Both the position numbers and the translations under genes were made by a program. Shown one piece after another: positions 32,037 to 40,183 of a DNA stretch of 64,000 nt. The notes under the pieces are model-generated. The model saw only the letters and a list, made by a program, of their open reading frames with translations, searched no databases and was not told the DNA's origin. Source of the DNA: Pseudomonadota bacterium (GTDB lineage: Bacteria; Pseudomonadota; Alphaproteobacteria; Rhizobiales; Beijerinckiaceae); assembly GCA_023386155.1 (NCBI GenBank), contig JAEWKH010000066.1, forward strand, positions 110,492 through 174,491. The letters run 5' to 3'. Within the stretch, counting starts at the first letter, position 1; the number at the start of each line of letters is the position of its first letter.

Positions 32037-33434
32037 ATGTCGGCCAATCTAGCCTCGATCCTCTACCTCGTCTCCGGCGTCCTGTTCATCCTGGCCCTCC
32101 GGGGCCTGTCGCACCCTACAACCTCCCGGCAGGGCAACCTCTACGGCATGGTGGGCATGGGGATCGCCATCCTCACCACCCTGTTCGTGTCCCCGCCGAA
32201 CGGCTTCGGCGGCTGGGCCCTGGTGGTGCTGGGCCTCGCCATCGGCGGCGGCATCGGCGCCGTGGTCGCCAAGCGGGTGCCGATGACGGCCATGCCCCAG
32301 CTGGTGGCCGCCTTCCACTCCCTGGTGGGCCTCGCGGCGGTTCTGGTGGCGGCTGGCGCCCTTTATGCGCCGCAGGCCTTCGGCATCGGCTCGGTCGGCA
32401 CCATCCATGGCGGCTCGCTGTTCGAGATGGCGCTCGGCGTCGCCATCGGGGCCATCACCTTCACCGGCTCCGTGATCGCGTTCCTGAAGCTTGACGGGCG
32501 CATGTCCGGCAAGCCGATCCTGCTGCCGAGCCGGCACCTGATCAACATCGCACTCGGCGTCCTGCTGCTGGTTCTGCTCGTCGCCTTCATCCGCACCGAG
32601 AGCCACGCGGCCTTCTGGCTGATCGTGCTCGTGTCCTTCGTGCTCGGCGTGACGCTCATCATCCCCATCGGCGGCTCCGACATGCCGGAGGTGGTGTCGA
32701 TGCTCAACTCCTATTCGGGCTGGGCGGCGGCGGGCATCGGCTTCACGCTCGGCAACCTCGCGCTCATCATCACCGGCGCGCTGGTCGGCTCCTCGGGCGC
32801 GATCCTGTCCTACATCATGTGCAAGGGCATGAACCGGAGCTTCATCTCCGTGATTCTCGGCGGCTTCGGCGGCGAGACCTCGGCCGCCGCAAGTGGCGCG
32901 GTGGAGACACGGCCCGTGAAGCAGGGCTCGGCGGACGACGCCGCCTTCATCATGAAGAACGCGTCCAAGGTCATCATCGTGCCGGGCTACGGCATGGCGG
33001 TCGCCCAGGCGCAGCATGCGTTGCGCGAGATGGCCGACGAGCTGAAGGCCGAGGGCGTCGAGGTCAAATACGCCATCCACCCGGTGGCGGGCCGCATGCC
33101 CGGCCACATGAACGTGCTGCTGGCGGAAGCCAATGTGCCCTACGACGAGGTGTTCGAGCTCGAGGACATCAACGGCGAGTTCGCGCAGGCCGACGTCGCC
33201 TTCGTCATCGGCGCCAACGACGTGACGAATCCGGCCGCCAAGACCGATCCGGCCTCGCCGATCTTCGGCATGCCGATCCTCGACGTGGAGCGCGCCAAGA
33301 CCGTGCTGTTCATCAAGCGCGGCATGGGCTCCGGCTATGCGGGCGTCGAGAACGAGCTGTTCTTCCGCGACAACACCATGATGCTCTTCGGCGACGCCAA
33401 GAAGGTGGTCGACGAGATCCTGAAGAACCTCTGA
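32037..33434 (+). CDS. pntB: NAD(P) transhydrogenase subunit beta
   Basis: The 465-residue protein has eight to nine membrane helices, then the NADP(H)-binding domain III with VIIVPGYGMAVAQAQHAL, KYAIHPVAGRMPGHMNVLLAEANVPYDEV, VIGANDVTNPAA and the end GYAGVENELFFRDNTMMLFGDAK. Full length. Together with pntAA and pntAB it makes the membrane transhydrogenase supplying NADPH. Confidence 0.95.
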   Translation: MSANLASILYLVSGVLFILALRGLSHPTTSRQGNLYGMVGMGIAILTTLFVSPPNGFGGWALVVLGLAIGGGIGAVVAKRVPMTAMPQLVAAFHSLVGLAAVLVAAGALYAPQAFGIGSVGTIHGGSLFEMALGVAIGAITFTGSVIAFLKLDGRMSGKPILLPSRHLINIALGVLLLVLLVAFIRTESHAAFWLIVLVSFVLGVTLIIPIGGSDMPEVVSMLNSYSGWAAAGIGFTLGNLALIITGALVGSSGAILSYIMCKGMNRSFISVILGGFGGETSAAASGAVETRPVKQGSADDAAFIMKNASKVIIVPGYGMAVAQAQHALREMADELKAEGVEVKYAIHPVAGRMPGHMNVLLAEANVPYDEVFELEDINGEFAQADVAFVIGANDVTNPAAKTDPASPIFGMPILDVERAKTVLFIKRGMGSGYAGVENELFFRDNTMMLFGDAKKVVDEILKNL

Positions 33435-33456
33435 TCCGTCCATCAGATCACGCTTC

Positions 33457-33482
33457 ATGCCCGGCCTCGCGCCGGGCATTTT
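33457..33482 (+). terminator. Intrinsic terminator after pntB
   Basis: ATGCCCGGC, loop CTCGC, GCCGGGCAT then TTTT, 23 bp past the pntB stop. Confidence 0.85.
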
Positions 33483-33490
33483 GCTTCCCG

Positions 33491-33610
33491 CCTCGTCATC
33501 ACCTCCCCGGACTTGATCCGGAGACCAGTGCCGGTGATCCCGATTGTGAGAGTGCCGCGCTCCTCCGATCGAGATGGCCGGGATGAGTGTTCAGCCTGGA
33601 GCCATGACGT
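33491..33610. repeat. Intergenic repeat related to the copy at about 60155-60296
   Basis: TCGTCATCACC, CCCCGGACTTGATCCGG, ACCAGTGCCGGTGATCCCGAT, CTCCGATCGAGAT and GGCCGGGAT occur here in shuffled order relative to the second copy after zapA. These are common non-coding palindromes of this bacterial order. Confidence 0.6.
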
Positions 33611-33675
33611 GAGATGGAATGACGGCGCGAGTAAAAGCTGATTTAAGAGGCCATCTCCTGTTCCGGAAATGCCTC

Positions 33676-34155
33676 ATGCCCCCCATTACCCTTCGCACCG
33701 CCCTTCCTGCCGACCGGGATGCCGTCATCGAGCTGATCCACCAGCTCAACGTCTTCGAGGCCGATCTCGTCGGCGACCGGCGGCGCGATTACGGGGCTGC
33801 GGCGGAGTATTACGACGAGCTGATGCAGCGCCTCTCCCGGCGCAACGGCCGTGTCGTGCTGGCGGTGGCGGAAGGGATGACGGTCGGCGCCATGGGCTTT
33901 TCGCTCGATCAGGATGCGGCCTATGTGGCCGATAGCTTCCGCAATCACGGCACGGTGACGGATCTCATCGTGCACAACGACTGGCGCGGGCAGGGCATCG
34001 GCCAGATACTCCTCAAGGAGGCGGAGCGGCTGACGAGGGAGGCCGGCCTGAAGCGCCTCTTCATCGGCGTGCTCGTCGCCAATGAACGGGCCGAGCGCAC
34101 CTACCGCGCCTTCGGCTTCGAGCCTTATGTGTCGATCATGTCGAAAGAAGTGTGA
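33676..34155 (+). CDS. GNAT-family N-acetyltransferase
   Basis: The 159-residue protein starts ITLRTALPADRDAVIELIHQLN and carries the acetyl-CoA loop VHNDWRGQGIGQILLKEAERL (R/QxxGxG/A) and ERAERTYRAFGFEPY, the usual GNAT C-terminal strand. The substrate is unknown. The ATG at 33676 removes an extra 19-residue upstream extension and suits the fold. Confidence 0.85.
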   Translation: MPPITLRTALPADRDAVIELIHQLNVFEADLVGDRRRDYGAAAEYYDELMQRLSRRNGRVVLAVAEGMTVGAMGFSLDQDAAYVADSFRNHGTVTDLIVHNDWRGQGIGQILLKEAERLTREAGLKRLFIGVLVANERAERTYRAFGFEPYVSIMSKEV

Positions 34156-34205
34156 GGGAGAAAGCTCTCAGTCTGGGCTTTCGCTCGTCGTGGATATGAA
34201 ATATC

Positions 34206-34718
34206 GTGTCTAATGACGATGTGGTTGCGACTAGGGATTGTTCTTTGAGACCCCTCCGGAAGCTAGGAATCGGATTGATTGCGGCTGCGACGCTTCTCCT
34301 TGCACAGGGGCAGGACGGGCTCGAAGCGGAAGAGAGAATTACCGAGGCCATGGCCCATGAGATGAGAGCGCTTGCCCTGGAAAATCTTCATTCCCTGATG
34401 TGCTCCGAAGGCACACTCTGCGTGCCTGCAACAGAGAGTGAGTTAAAGCATCCTCCCATCTCGATTGAAGATACGCGCAGAGCGATGTCGATAGGCATCA
34501 TATCGGGCGTAGCTGAGAAGTGCGGTGTCGAATGGACTAAGAATTTCTTTGCTCCACTCATGAGGCACTTTCGTCATCAAGCGCGCATGAATGAGCGACA
34601 ACTTGCCCTGATCGCTTTCGTCCATGGTGTTCAGCAATCAAGAGCTTTTAAATCGGCAACGAAAGATATCTGCACTCCCGCCATGAAAGAGCGCTTATCC
34701 AATCCCGTGGTTCGTTAG
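34206..34718 (+). CDS. Hypothetical exported protein
   Basis: The 170-residue product starts with GTG and has a signal-like hydrophobic stretch LGIGLIAAATLLLAQGQ (about 20-36). The mature part is helical with four cysteines (MCSEGTLC, EKCGVEW, DICTP). No family recognised. The sequence here is less GC-rich than its neighbours, which may mean recent acquisition. Confidence 0.55.
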   Translation: MSNDDVVATRDCSLRPLRKLGIGLIAAATLLLAQGQDGLEAEERITEAMAHEMRALALENLHSLMCSEGTLCVPATESELKHPPISIEDTRRAMSIGIISGVAEKCGVEWTKNFFAPLMRHFRHQARMNERQLALIAFVHGVQQSRAFKSATKDICTPAMKERLSNPVVR

Positions 34719-34757
34719 ATTTCACGATGGCGACAAAGGCTGAACACATATTTTATC

Positions 34758-35381
34758 CTACGTGTCGATCCTGTCGAAGGAGTTGTGAGGTTCCGGGTAG
34801 GCCTCCTCCCAGCTCATCAGCGTGGTCAGCTTCGGCCAGCAGGCCCACCAGTTCTTGGCCGTGACCCGCTCGCGATAGACATCCATCTTGTGCGCGAAGG
34901 CCGGAGCCGGTCGCACGATCAGGCTCAGGAGGTCCTCGACGCCGTGAGGCGCCATCACCTCGACCTTGCCGTGGATCGTGCGGGCTGCAATGGCGGTCGC
35001 GGTTTCGGCCCAGTGAGCGACGGCATCGCGCGTGTCGCGGTAGGGCGCATCCCCATTGCGACGATGCATGCGGGCCTGGTTCTTCACCGACCAGTTCACG
35101 CGGGAAGCGCGCTCGCACAGCTGGCGCTCGAGTGCGGCCTCCCGGTCCTTTCGCATATCGATAGGATCGAAGAAGATCACATCCACGTCGTCGAGACGGG
35201 ACACGTCGATCCTACGCCCGTGCATCGCGTCCCAGACATTGTTGCGGATGAAGCCGGCCCCGATCCAGCTGTCGGGAAGCCCGAGGCTCTCCACATGCGA
35301 AAGAAGCGCATGCAGGTCCGCATGCGCTTCGAGAAGTCCTGCAATATCGGCGATGCTCCGAAGGGAAGGGCCGGGGCTCAT
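34758..35381 (-). CDS. Nucleotidyltransferase-family protein (DUF925)
   Basis: The 207-residue protein has WIGAGFIRNNVWDAMHG and DVDVIFFDP, the NTP-transferase fold glycine and acidic motifs of the DUF925 family, then NWSVKNQARMH and a C-terminal WEEAYPEPHNSFDRIDT. A nucleotide-transfer activity is inferred from the fold; the substrate is unknown. It ends 21 bp... downstream order on the minus strand places it after the TPR lipoprotein gene. Confidence 0.8.
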   Translation of the reverse strand: MSPGPSLRSIADIAGLLEAHADLHALLSHVESLGLPDSWIGAGFIRNNVWDAMHGRRIDVSRLDDVDVIFFDPIDMRKDREAALERQLCERASRVNWSVKNQARMHRRNGDAPYRDTRDAVAHWAETATAIAARTIHGKVEVMAPHGVEDLLSLIVRPAPAFAHKMDVYRERVTAKNWWACWPKLTTLMSWEEAYPEPHNSFDRIDT

Positions 35382-35402
35382 GCCGCCTTCCTCTCGGCTC
35401 TC

Positions 35403-36266
35403 TCAGGAGCGGAACAGGCCTGCGACGCCGCCCTGCAGCCTGGAGCTGCCCTGGCGGGCGATGGTGTTGCTGTTGTCGACGGCGAGCGCGCGCTGGTAGC
35501 TCTCGATGGCCTGCGTGCGATCGCCCTTGCGCTCGAAGGCCACGCCGCGCCACGCCCAGGAATCCGCGTCCTTGTTGTTGACGTTGAGGGCCGCGTTGAA
35601 GTCCTCGATGGCCTTGTCGTACTGGTTCGTCGCCACGAAGCTCTGGCCGCGGGCGGCATAGGGAGCGCCGACGAAGGGGTTGCGGTCGATGGTGGCGTCG
35701 AAGTCGAGGATCGCCTGCTGGTGCATGCCCTGGCGCTGGTAGAGCAGGCCGCGCGAGTGGAGCGCCTCGGCCGATTCGGGCAAGAGGCGGGTGGCCATGT
35801 TCAGGTCGCTGAGGGCTTCCTGGTACTGGTTCTGGGCGCGGTAGAGATTGGCGCGGCCGATATAGGCCGGGCCGTAATTCGGATCAGCCTGGATCGCGCG
35901 GGTGAAATCGGAGAGAGCCTGATCGTTGCGGTTCGTCTGCCGCAGGGCCAGAGCGCGGTTGGTATAGGCCGGCGCGTAATTGGGATCGAGCTGCACGGCC
36001 TTGGAGAAGTCGGCGATGGCGTTGCTGTAGTTCCCCACGCGGGCATAGGCCGCGCCGCGGGTGTTATAGGCGCTCGGATCGTTCGGGTTGCGCTGGATCA
36101 CGTCCGACAGGGAGGAGATGTTGACCGTGCTCGTGCCCTGCGTGTCCTCCTCCACGACGGCGATGCGCTGGGTCGGGCCACCGCCCGTGGTGCTGCAGGC
36201 GGCGAGGCCGAGGGCAACAAGGGTCAGGCTCACAGGGGCCAAATGGCGAATCGATGGGGCGAACAC
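35403..36266 (-). CDS. TPR-repeat lipoprotein
   Basis: The 287-residue protein starts with GTG after GGAG and has a lipobox signal ending LGLAAC, so Cys24 is probably lipidated. About six tetratricopeptide repeats fill the rest, seen as AYNTRGAAYARVGNYSNAIADF and similar 34-residue units. It should be anchored in the membrane and act in protein-protein contacts. It resembles NlpI-type lipoproteins, but that is not certain. The DUF925 gene follows 21 bp downstream. Confidence 0.85.
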   Translation of the reverse strand: MFAPSIRHLAPVSLTLVALGLAACSTTGGGPTQRIAVVEEDTQGTSTVNISSLSDVIQRNPNDPSAYNTRGAAYARVGNYSNAIADFSKAVQLDPNYAPAYTNRALALRQTNRNDQALSDFTRAIQADPNYGPAYIGRANLYRAQNQYQEALSDLNMATRLLPESAEALHSRGLLYQRQGMHQQAILDFDATIDRNPFVGAPYAARGQSFVATNQYDKAIEDFNAALNVNNKDADSWAWRGVAFERKGDRTQAIESYQRALAVDNSNTIARQGSSRLQGGVAGLFRS

Positions 36267-36420
36267 CTTCGTCTCCAGCTTTTTTACTCACGGTACCAGG
36301 AAGCGGCACTCTGGCGGGAAATCCTTAACAGCCGTGAAACAAGGCATCAAAAAGGCGTCGGCGCAAGAGAAATTGCAACTTAGTTCGGAGGGCTGGCCTA
36401 GGAATATTGGGCCCTGACAT

Positions 36421-36486
36421 GCAAACAGCGCCCCGCTTGCGCGACGGGCGCTGGTTCACAACCGATCAGTCAGGCCCTTTCGGGCC
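36421..36486 (-). terminator. Probable terminator region of rpsU
   Basis: Downstream of rpsU on the minus strand lie a GGGCC-GAAA-GGCCC-type hairpin (36473-36486) and a perfect 8-bp stem CAGCGCCC / GGGCGCTG (36426-36453) followed by TTTG. Confidence 0.6.
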
Positions 36487-36498
36487 CGCTCGAAGAGC

Positions 36499-36729
36499 TT
36501 AGCGGGTCGGACGGGGCTTGGAAGGCAGCAGGCCTTCGCGCTGCATCCGCTTGCGGATCAGCTTACGAGCGCGGCGGACGGCTTCAGCCTTCTCGCGGGC
36601 CTTCTTCTCAGACGGCTTCTCGTAGTGACCGCGAAGCTTCATCTCGCGGAAGATGCCCTCACGCTGCATCTTCTTCTTGAGAGCGCGGAGCGCCTGATCG
36701 ACGTTGTTATCCCGGACAAGAACCTGCAC
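36499..36729 (-). CDS. rpsU: 30S ribosomal protein S21
   Basis: The 76-residue basic protein reads VQVLVRDNNVDQALRALKKKMQREG, then REMKLRGHYEKPSEKKAREKAEA and a polybasic end, the S21 consensus. The GTG at 36729 is the start that fits the family; the longer open frame to 36774 adds 15 unrelated residues. S21 binds the 30S subunit near the anti-Shine-Dalgarno. It lies downstream of purE-purK. Confidence 0.95.
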   Translation of the reverse strand: MQVLVRDNNVDQALRALKKKMQREGIFREMKLRGHYEKPSEKKAREKAEAVRRARKLIRKRMQREGLLPSKPRPTR

Positions 36730-36897
36730 GCGAATTCCTCGTATTTGAAGCGTTTCGATTGTGATAAAAAGCAACGAGGCGCGTCATGCGCACCTCTATC
36801 TGGTCGGCGTCGATACCAGAAGAAGCCTTGCCTGTCCAGGGTTGCTTCTCAAGAAAAGCGCCGGTCCAGAGGGACAACGGCTGCGGTTCCGAAAGGT

Positions 36898-37977
36898 TCA
36901 GGCGCTTTCCGGAAAAACCCGGGTGACATGGCCCATCTTGCGGCCCGCCCGGGCCTCGGTCTTGCCGTAGAGGTGCAGTTGCGCGCCCGGCTCGGCCAGG
37001 ATCTCCTCCCAGGCATCGGCATCGTGGCCGATCAAGTTTCTCATCTCGACCCGGCCGAGGCGGGCGGCCTCGCCCAGGGGCCAGCCGCAGACCGCCCTGA
37101 CATGCTGCTCGAACTGCGAGGTCGTGGCGCCGCCCAGCGTCCAATGGCCGGAATTGTGCACCCGGGGGGCGATCTCGTTCACCACGAGGCGCTCCGAACC
37201 GTCCCCGGTGACCAGAAACAGCTCGACCGCGAGCACGCCCACGTAATCCAGGGCCTCGGCGATGGAGCGGGCAATCCGGACGGCCTGTTCCTCCGTCTCG
37301 GGGGAGACGCCAGCCGGAACCCGGGTCGTGTCGAGGATGTGGTTGCGGTGCTCGTTGGCGCACAGGTCGTAGGCCGCGAACGCTCCCGTGGCGGTCCGGG
37401 CCGCGACCACCGAGACCTCCCGCTCGAAGGGCACGAAGCCCTCCAGGATGGAGGCGGCGCGGCCGATCTCCTCCCAGGCCGCGACAGGGTCGGTCCCGGG
37501 TGCGATCTTCACCTGCCCCTTGCCGTCATAGCCGAAGCGGCGGGTCTTGAGCACGGCGGGCCTGCCGATGCGCTCGAGGGCCTCGGCCAGCTCGGCCTCG
37601 CTGGAGACGGGCGCGAAGGGGGCGACCGCGATGCCGAGGCCCGCGATGAAGCTCTTCTCGAGAAAGCGGTCCTGCGACACGGCCAGGGCCTGCGCGTTGG
37701 GGGCGAGCAGGGCATGGGCGCTCAAGGTGGCGGCTGTCTCGCTCGGCACGTTCTCGAACTCGTAGGTCACCACATCCACGGCCTTGGCGAAGCGGACCAG
37801 GTTCGCTTCGTCCTCGTAGGCCGCCACAGTGTATTCGGTCGCCACCTCGAAGGCCGGGCTGTTCTCCTCCGGCGCGTAGACATGAGTCCTCAGGCCGAGC
37901 TGCGCCGCCGCCATGGCGATCATGCGGCCGAGCTGGCCGCCGCCGAGAATGCCGAGGGTGCAGCCGGGGCGGATCAT
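36898..37977 (-). CDS. purK: N5-carboxyaminoimidazole ribonucleotide synthase
   Basis: The 359-residue ATP-grasp enzyme begins IRPGCTLGILGGGQLGRMIAMAAAQLG and has KTRRFGYDGKGQVKI, then EGFVPFEREVSVVAAR and VNEIAPRVHNSGHWT, the PurK hallmarks. It makes N5-CAIR from AIR, bicarbonate and ATP in purine synthesis. The ATG at 37977 is chosen by homology of the N-terminus. It follows purE by 7 bp. Confidence 0.95.
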   Translation of the reverse strand: MIRPGCTLGILGGGQLGRMIAMAAAQLGLRTHVYAPEENSPAFEVATEYTVAAYEDEANLVRFAKAVDVVTYEFENVPSETAATLSAHALLAPNAQALAVSQDRFLEKSFIAGLGIAVAPFAPVSSEAELAEALERIGRPAVLKTRRFGYDGKGQVKIAPGTDPVAAWEEIGRAASILEGFVPFEREVSVVAARTATGAFAAYDLCANEHRNHILDTTRVPAGVSPETEEQAVRIARSIAEALDYVGVLAVELFLVTGDGSERLVVNEIAPRVHNSGHWTLGGATTSQFEQHVRAVCGWPLGEAARLGRVEMRNLIGHDADAWEEILAEPGAQLHLYGKTEARAGRKMGHVTRVFPESA

Positions 37978-37984
37978 GAGGTTC

Positions 37985-38476
37985 TCAGCCTTCGTTGGAG
38001 GGGCGTTCGGCCACGCTCTCGCTCTGGCGCTGGCGCCAGGCGTCGAGGCGGGCGCCCAGGGCGGGATCGTGCAGGGCCAGCACGGCGGCCGCGAGCAGGG
38101 CCGCATTCACCGCGCCGGCGCGGCCGATGGCGAGCGTCCCCACGGGGATGCCGGCCGGCATCTGGACGATGGAGAGCAGGCTGTCCTGCCCCGACAGGGC
38201 CTTGGATTCCACCGGGACGCCGAAGACGGGCAGGGGGGTCATGGCGGCCGCCATGCCGGGCAGGTGGGCGGCCCCGCCGGCGCCCGCGATGATGACCTGA
38301 AAGCCTTCCGCCTTGGCGCCCTTGGCGAAGGCGTAGAGCCGGTCCGGCGTGCGATGGGCCGAGACGATGCGGGCGTCGTAGGCGATCCCCAGCGCGTCGA
38401 GGGTCTCGGCGGCATGGCGCATGGTAGCCCAGTCGGACTGGCTGCCCATGATGATGGCAACGGGAGGATGCGCCAT
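37985..38476 (-). CDS. purE: N5-carboxyaminoimidazole ribonucleotide mutase
   Basis: The 163-residue protein shows VAIIMGSQSDWATM, IVSAHRTPDRLY, IIAGAGGAAHLPGM and GVPVESKALSGQDSLLSIVQMPAGIPVGTLAIG, the full PurE set. It converts N5-CAIR to CAIR. It is the first gene of the purE-purK pair. Confidence 0.96.
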   Translation of the reverse strand: MAHPPVAIIMGSQSDWATMRHAAETLDALGIAYDARIVSAHRTPDRLYAFAKGAKAEGFQVIIAGAGGAAHLPGMAAAMTPLPVFGVPVESKALSGQDSLLSIVQMPAGIPVGTLAIGRAGAVNAALLAAAVLALHDPALGARLDAWRQRQSESVAERPSNEG

Positions 38477-38549
38477 GGCGTGGCTCCGGCTTCAAGGCCT
38501 TGGGGTCTCAGCGGGAATAGCGAAGCCGCCCCGCACAGGCAAGGCTTTC

Positions 38550-38750
38550 TCAGGCGATGATGTCGGGAGTCAGCTGATCTTCGAGGCGGATGATCTGGTC
38601 CTTGAGGGCGAGCTTGCGCTTCTTCAGGCGCTGGACCTGCAGCTGGTCCCCGGCGACCATGCTCTCCAGGGCGTCGATGGCGAAGTCGAGATCACGGTGT
38701 TCCTGCTTGAGACGGGCCAATTCCGCTTCCAGTTCAGCCAATTCGGTCAT
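38550..38750 (-). CDS. YdcH-like DUF465 protein
   Basis: The 66-residue protein TELAELEAELARLKQEHRDLDFAIDAL...RLKKRKLALKDQIIRLED is the two-helix DUF465 coiled coil. Function unknown. The ATG at 38750 gives the family N-terminus. A second, different DUF465 gene lies at 39052 on the other strand. Confidence 0.85.
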   Translation of the reverse strand: MTELAELEAELARLKQEHRDLDFAIDALESMVAGDQLQVQRLKKRKLALKDQIIRLEDQLTPDIIA

Positions 38751-38761
38751 AGAAATTACCC

Positions 38762-38880
38762 AGAGCCTCGGACCCAAAAGTGGTCTCCACCTTTGGGATC
38801 GATCCGATGCTCAATCCCCTAAGCGGCGCAGCGTCGGACGCGGAAAAACGGGTCCACTTTTCCGCACGATGCGCTAAATG
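38762..38880. repeat. Dispersed palindromic repeat, copy 3
   Basis: CCCAAAAGTGGTCTCCACCTTTGGG with GATCCGATGCTC at the left and GGAAAAACGGGTCCACTTTTCCGC with CGATGCGCTA at the right. It lies between the two divergent DUF465 genes. Confidence 0.75.
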
Positions 38881-39051
38881 CCAGGCTGCCTTCGGCGCCG
38901 GCCAAGAGGGGCGGAAGTATGCTCTTGCGGCCTGTGGAGAGCAAGATCGCTCAAGCATCTTCTCTTCTCGATTCTTCGCATTTCGCCTTCGACTCGCCAC
39001 ACTCTATCTGCCACAATCGGCCGGTCAGTAGATCGAATAGGAGGAACTGAC

Positions 39052-39234
39052 ATGCCGCTGCAGAATCACCTGACGGAACTGGAACGGAAGCACCGCGCCC
39101 TCGAGCGCGAGATCCAGGACACGCTCAACAGACCGTCGGCAGATGACATGAGGCTGGCAGAACTCAAGCGAAAGAAGCTTCAGCTTAAGGATGAGATTAC
39201 AAGGCTGAGAAGCTCCGAATCGGCGTTGCACTAG
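39052..39234 (+). CDS. YdcH-like DUF465 protein, second copy
   Basis: The 60-residue product NHLTELERKHRALEREIQDTLNRP...LAELKRKKLQLKDEITRLR has the DUF465 pattern. The ATG at 39052 follows AGGAGG at ideal spacing. Function unknown. Confidence 0.88.
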   Translation: MPLQNHLTELERKHRALEREIQDTLNRPSADDMRLAELKRKKLQLKDEITRLRSSESALH

Positions 39235-39266
39235 CCGAACGGTTCCTGAACATTTCCCACCTGAAG

Positions 39267-39301
39267 AAGCCGTCGCTTCCTCCCGGAAGTGGCGGCTTTT
39301 T
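39267..39301 (+). terminator. Intrinsic terminator after the second DUF465 gene
   Basis: AAGCCG, then CTTCC-TCCC-GGAAG, then CGGCTT form an interrupted stem followed by TTTTT. Confidence 0.75.
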
Positions 39302-39311
39302 CACGGGAATG

Positions 39312-40070
39312 TCAGAAAAGCGCGACCGCGCCGTCGTAGATGAGCTTGGCCCCGACGAGGACGAGCAGGACATAGACCACCGTGTAGAAGCTCTGGCCTG
39401 AGACGCGCCGCACGAGCAGGACGCCGGCCCAGGTCGACGCGATGGCCACCGGGAACAGGGCCCCGGCGGTCGCCATGTTCTCGGCCGTGAACTGCCCGAG
39501 CGCCAGATAAGGCGGCACCTTGATCCAATTGACGAGCGCGAAGAGCACGGCGCCCGTACCGACGAAGATATCCCGCGGCAGCCGCTGGGGCATGACGTAG
39601 ATCTGGAAGGGTGGCCCGCCCGCATGGGCGACCATGCTGGTGAAGCCCGTCACCCAGCCCCAGAAGATGCCGCGCGGCACATCGGCCGGGGCAGGCTTCG
39701 GCGGGGTTGCCCGGCGCTCCACCACCATGCGGCGGATGGCGAAGGCCACGGAGATGATCCCGACTGCCAGCTTGACCGCCGCATCGGAAACCTGAGCCGC
39801 CAGCAGATAGCCCGTCACGATGCCCGAGACGGCGCCGGCCAGAAGGATGACCACGTTGCGCCGGTCCCAGGTGTGGCGATAGGCCCAGACCGACACCACG
39901 TCCTGGACGATCAGGATCGGCAGGGTGATGGCGGCCGCCTGCACGGGCGAGGCCACGAGCGCCATCAGGGGCAGGGAGAGGGCGCCCAGGCCCGAGAAGC
40001 CGCCCTTGGCGAGCCCGAGCAGGATCACCGCGGGAATGGCGGCGGCATAGAAGAGAGGGTCGGTAATCAC
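39312..40070 (-). CDS. Sulfite exporter TauE/SafE-family permease
   Basis: The 252-residue protein is made of eight or so membrane helices. The inverted-repeat motif starts AAAIPAVILLGLAKGGFSGLGALSLPLMAL and recurs at GWVTGFTSMVAHAGGPPFQIYVMP, as in TauE/SafE transporters for sulfur-containing organic acids. The GTG at 40070 gives the family N-terminus. The true substrate is unknown. Confidence 0.88.
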   Translation of the reverse strand: MITDPLFYAAAIPAVILLGLAKGGFSGLGALSLPLMALVASPVQAAAITLPILIVQDVVSVWAYRHTWDRRNVVILLAGAVSGIVTGYLLAAQVSDAAVKLAVGIISVAFAIRRMVVERRATPPKPAPADVPRGIFWGWVTGFTSMVAHAGGPPFQIYVMPQRLPRDIFVGTGAVLFALVNWIKVPPYLALGQFTAENMATAGALFPVAIASTWAGVLLVRRVSGQSFYTVVYVLLVLVGAKLIYDGAVALF

Positions 40071-40183
40071 GGAAGCACTCGCCGAAAGTCGACTCACCGA
40101 AAGTCGCCCCTGACCACGGCTTGGTGGCCTGCTACCACAGCAGGCGCTTGAAGTCTCATGCACGGAACGCAACGGGGAACGCC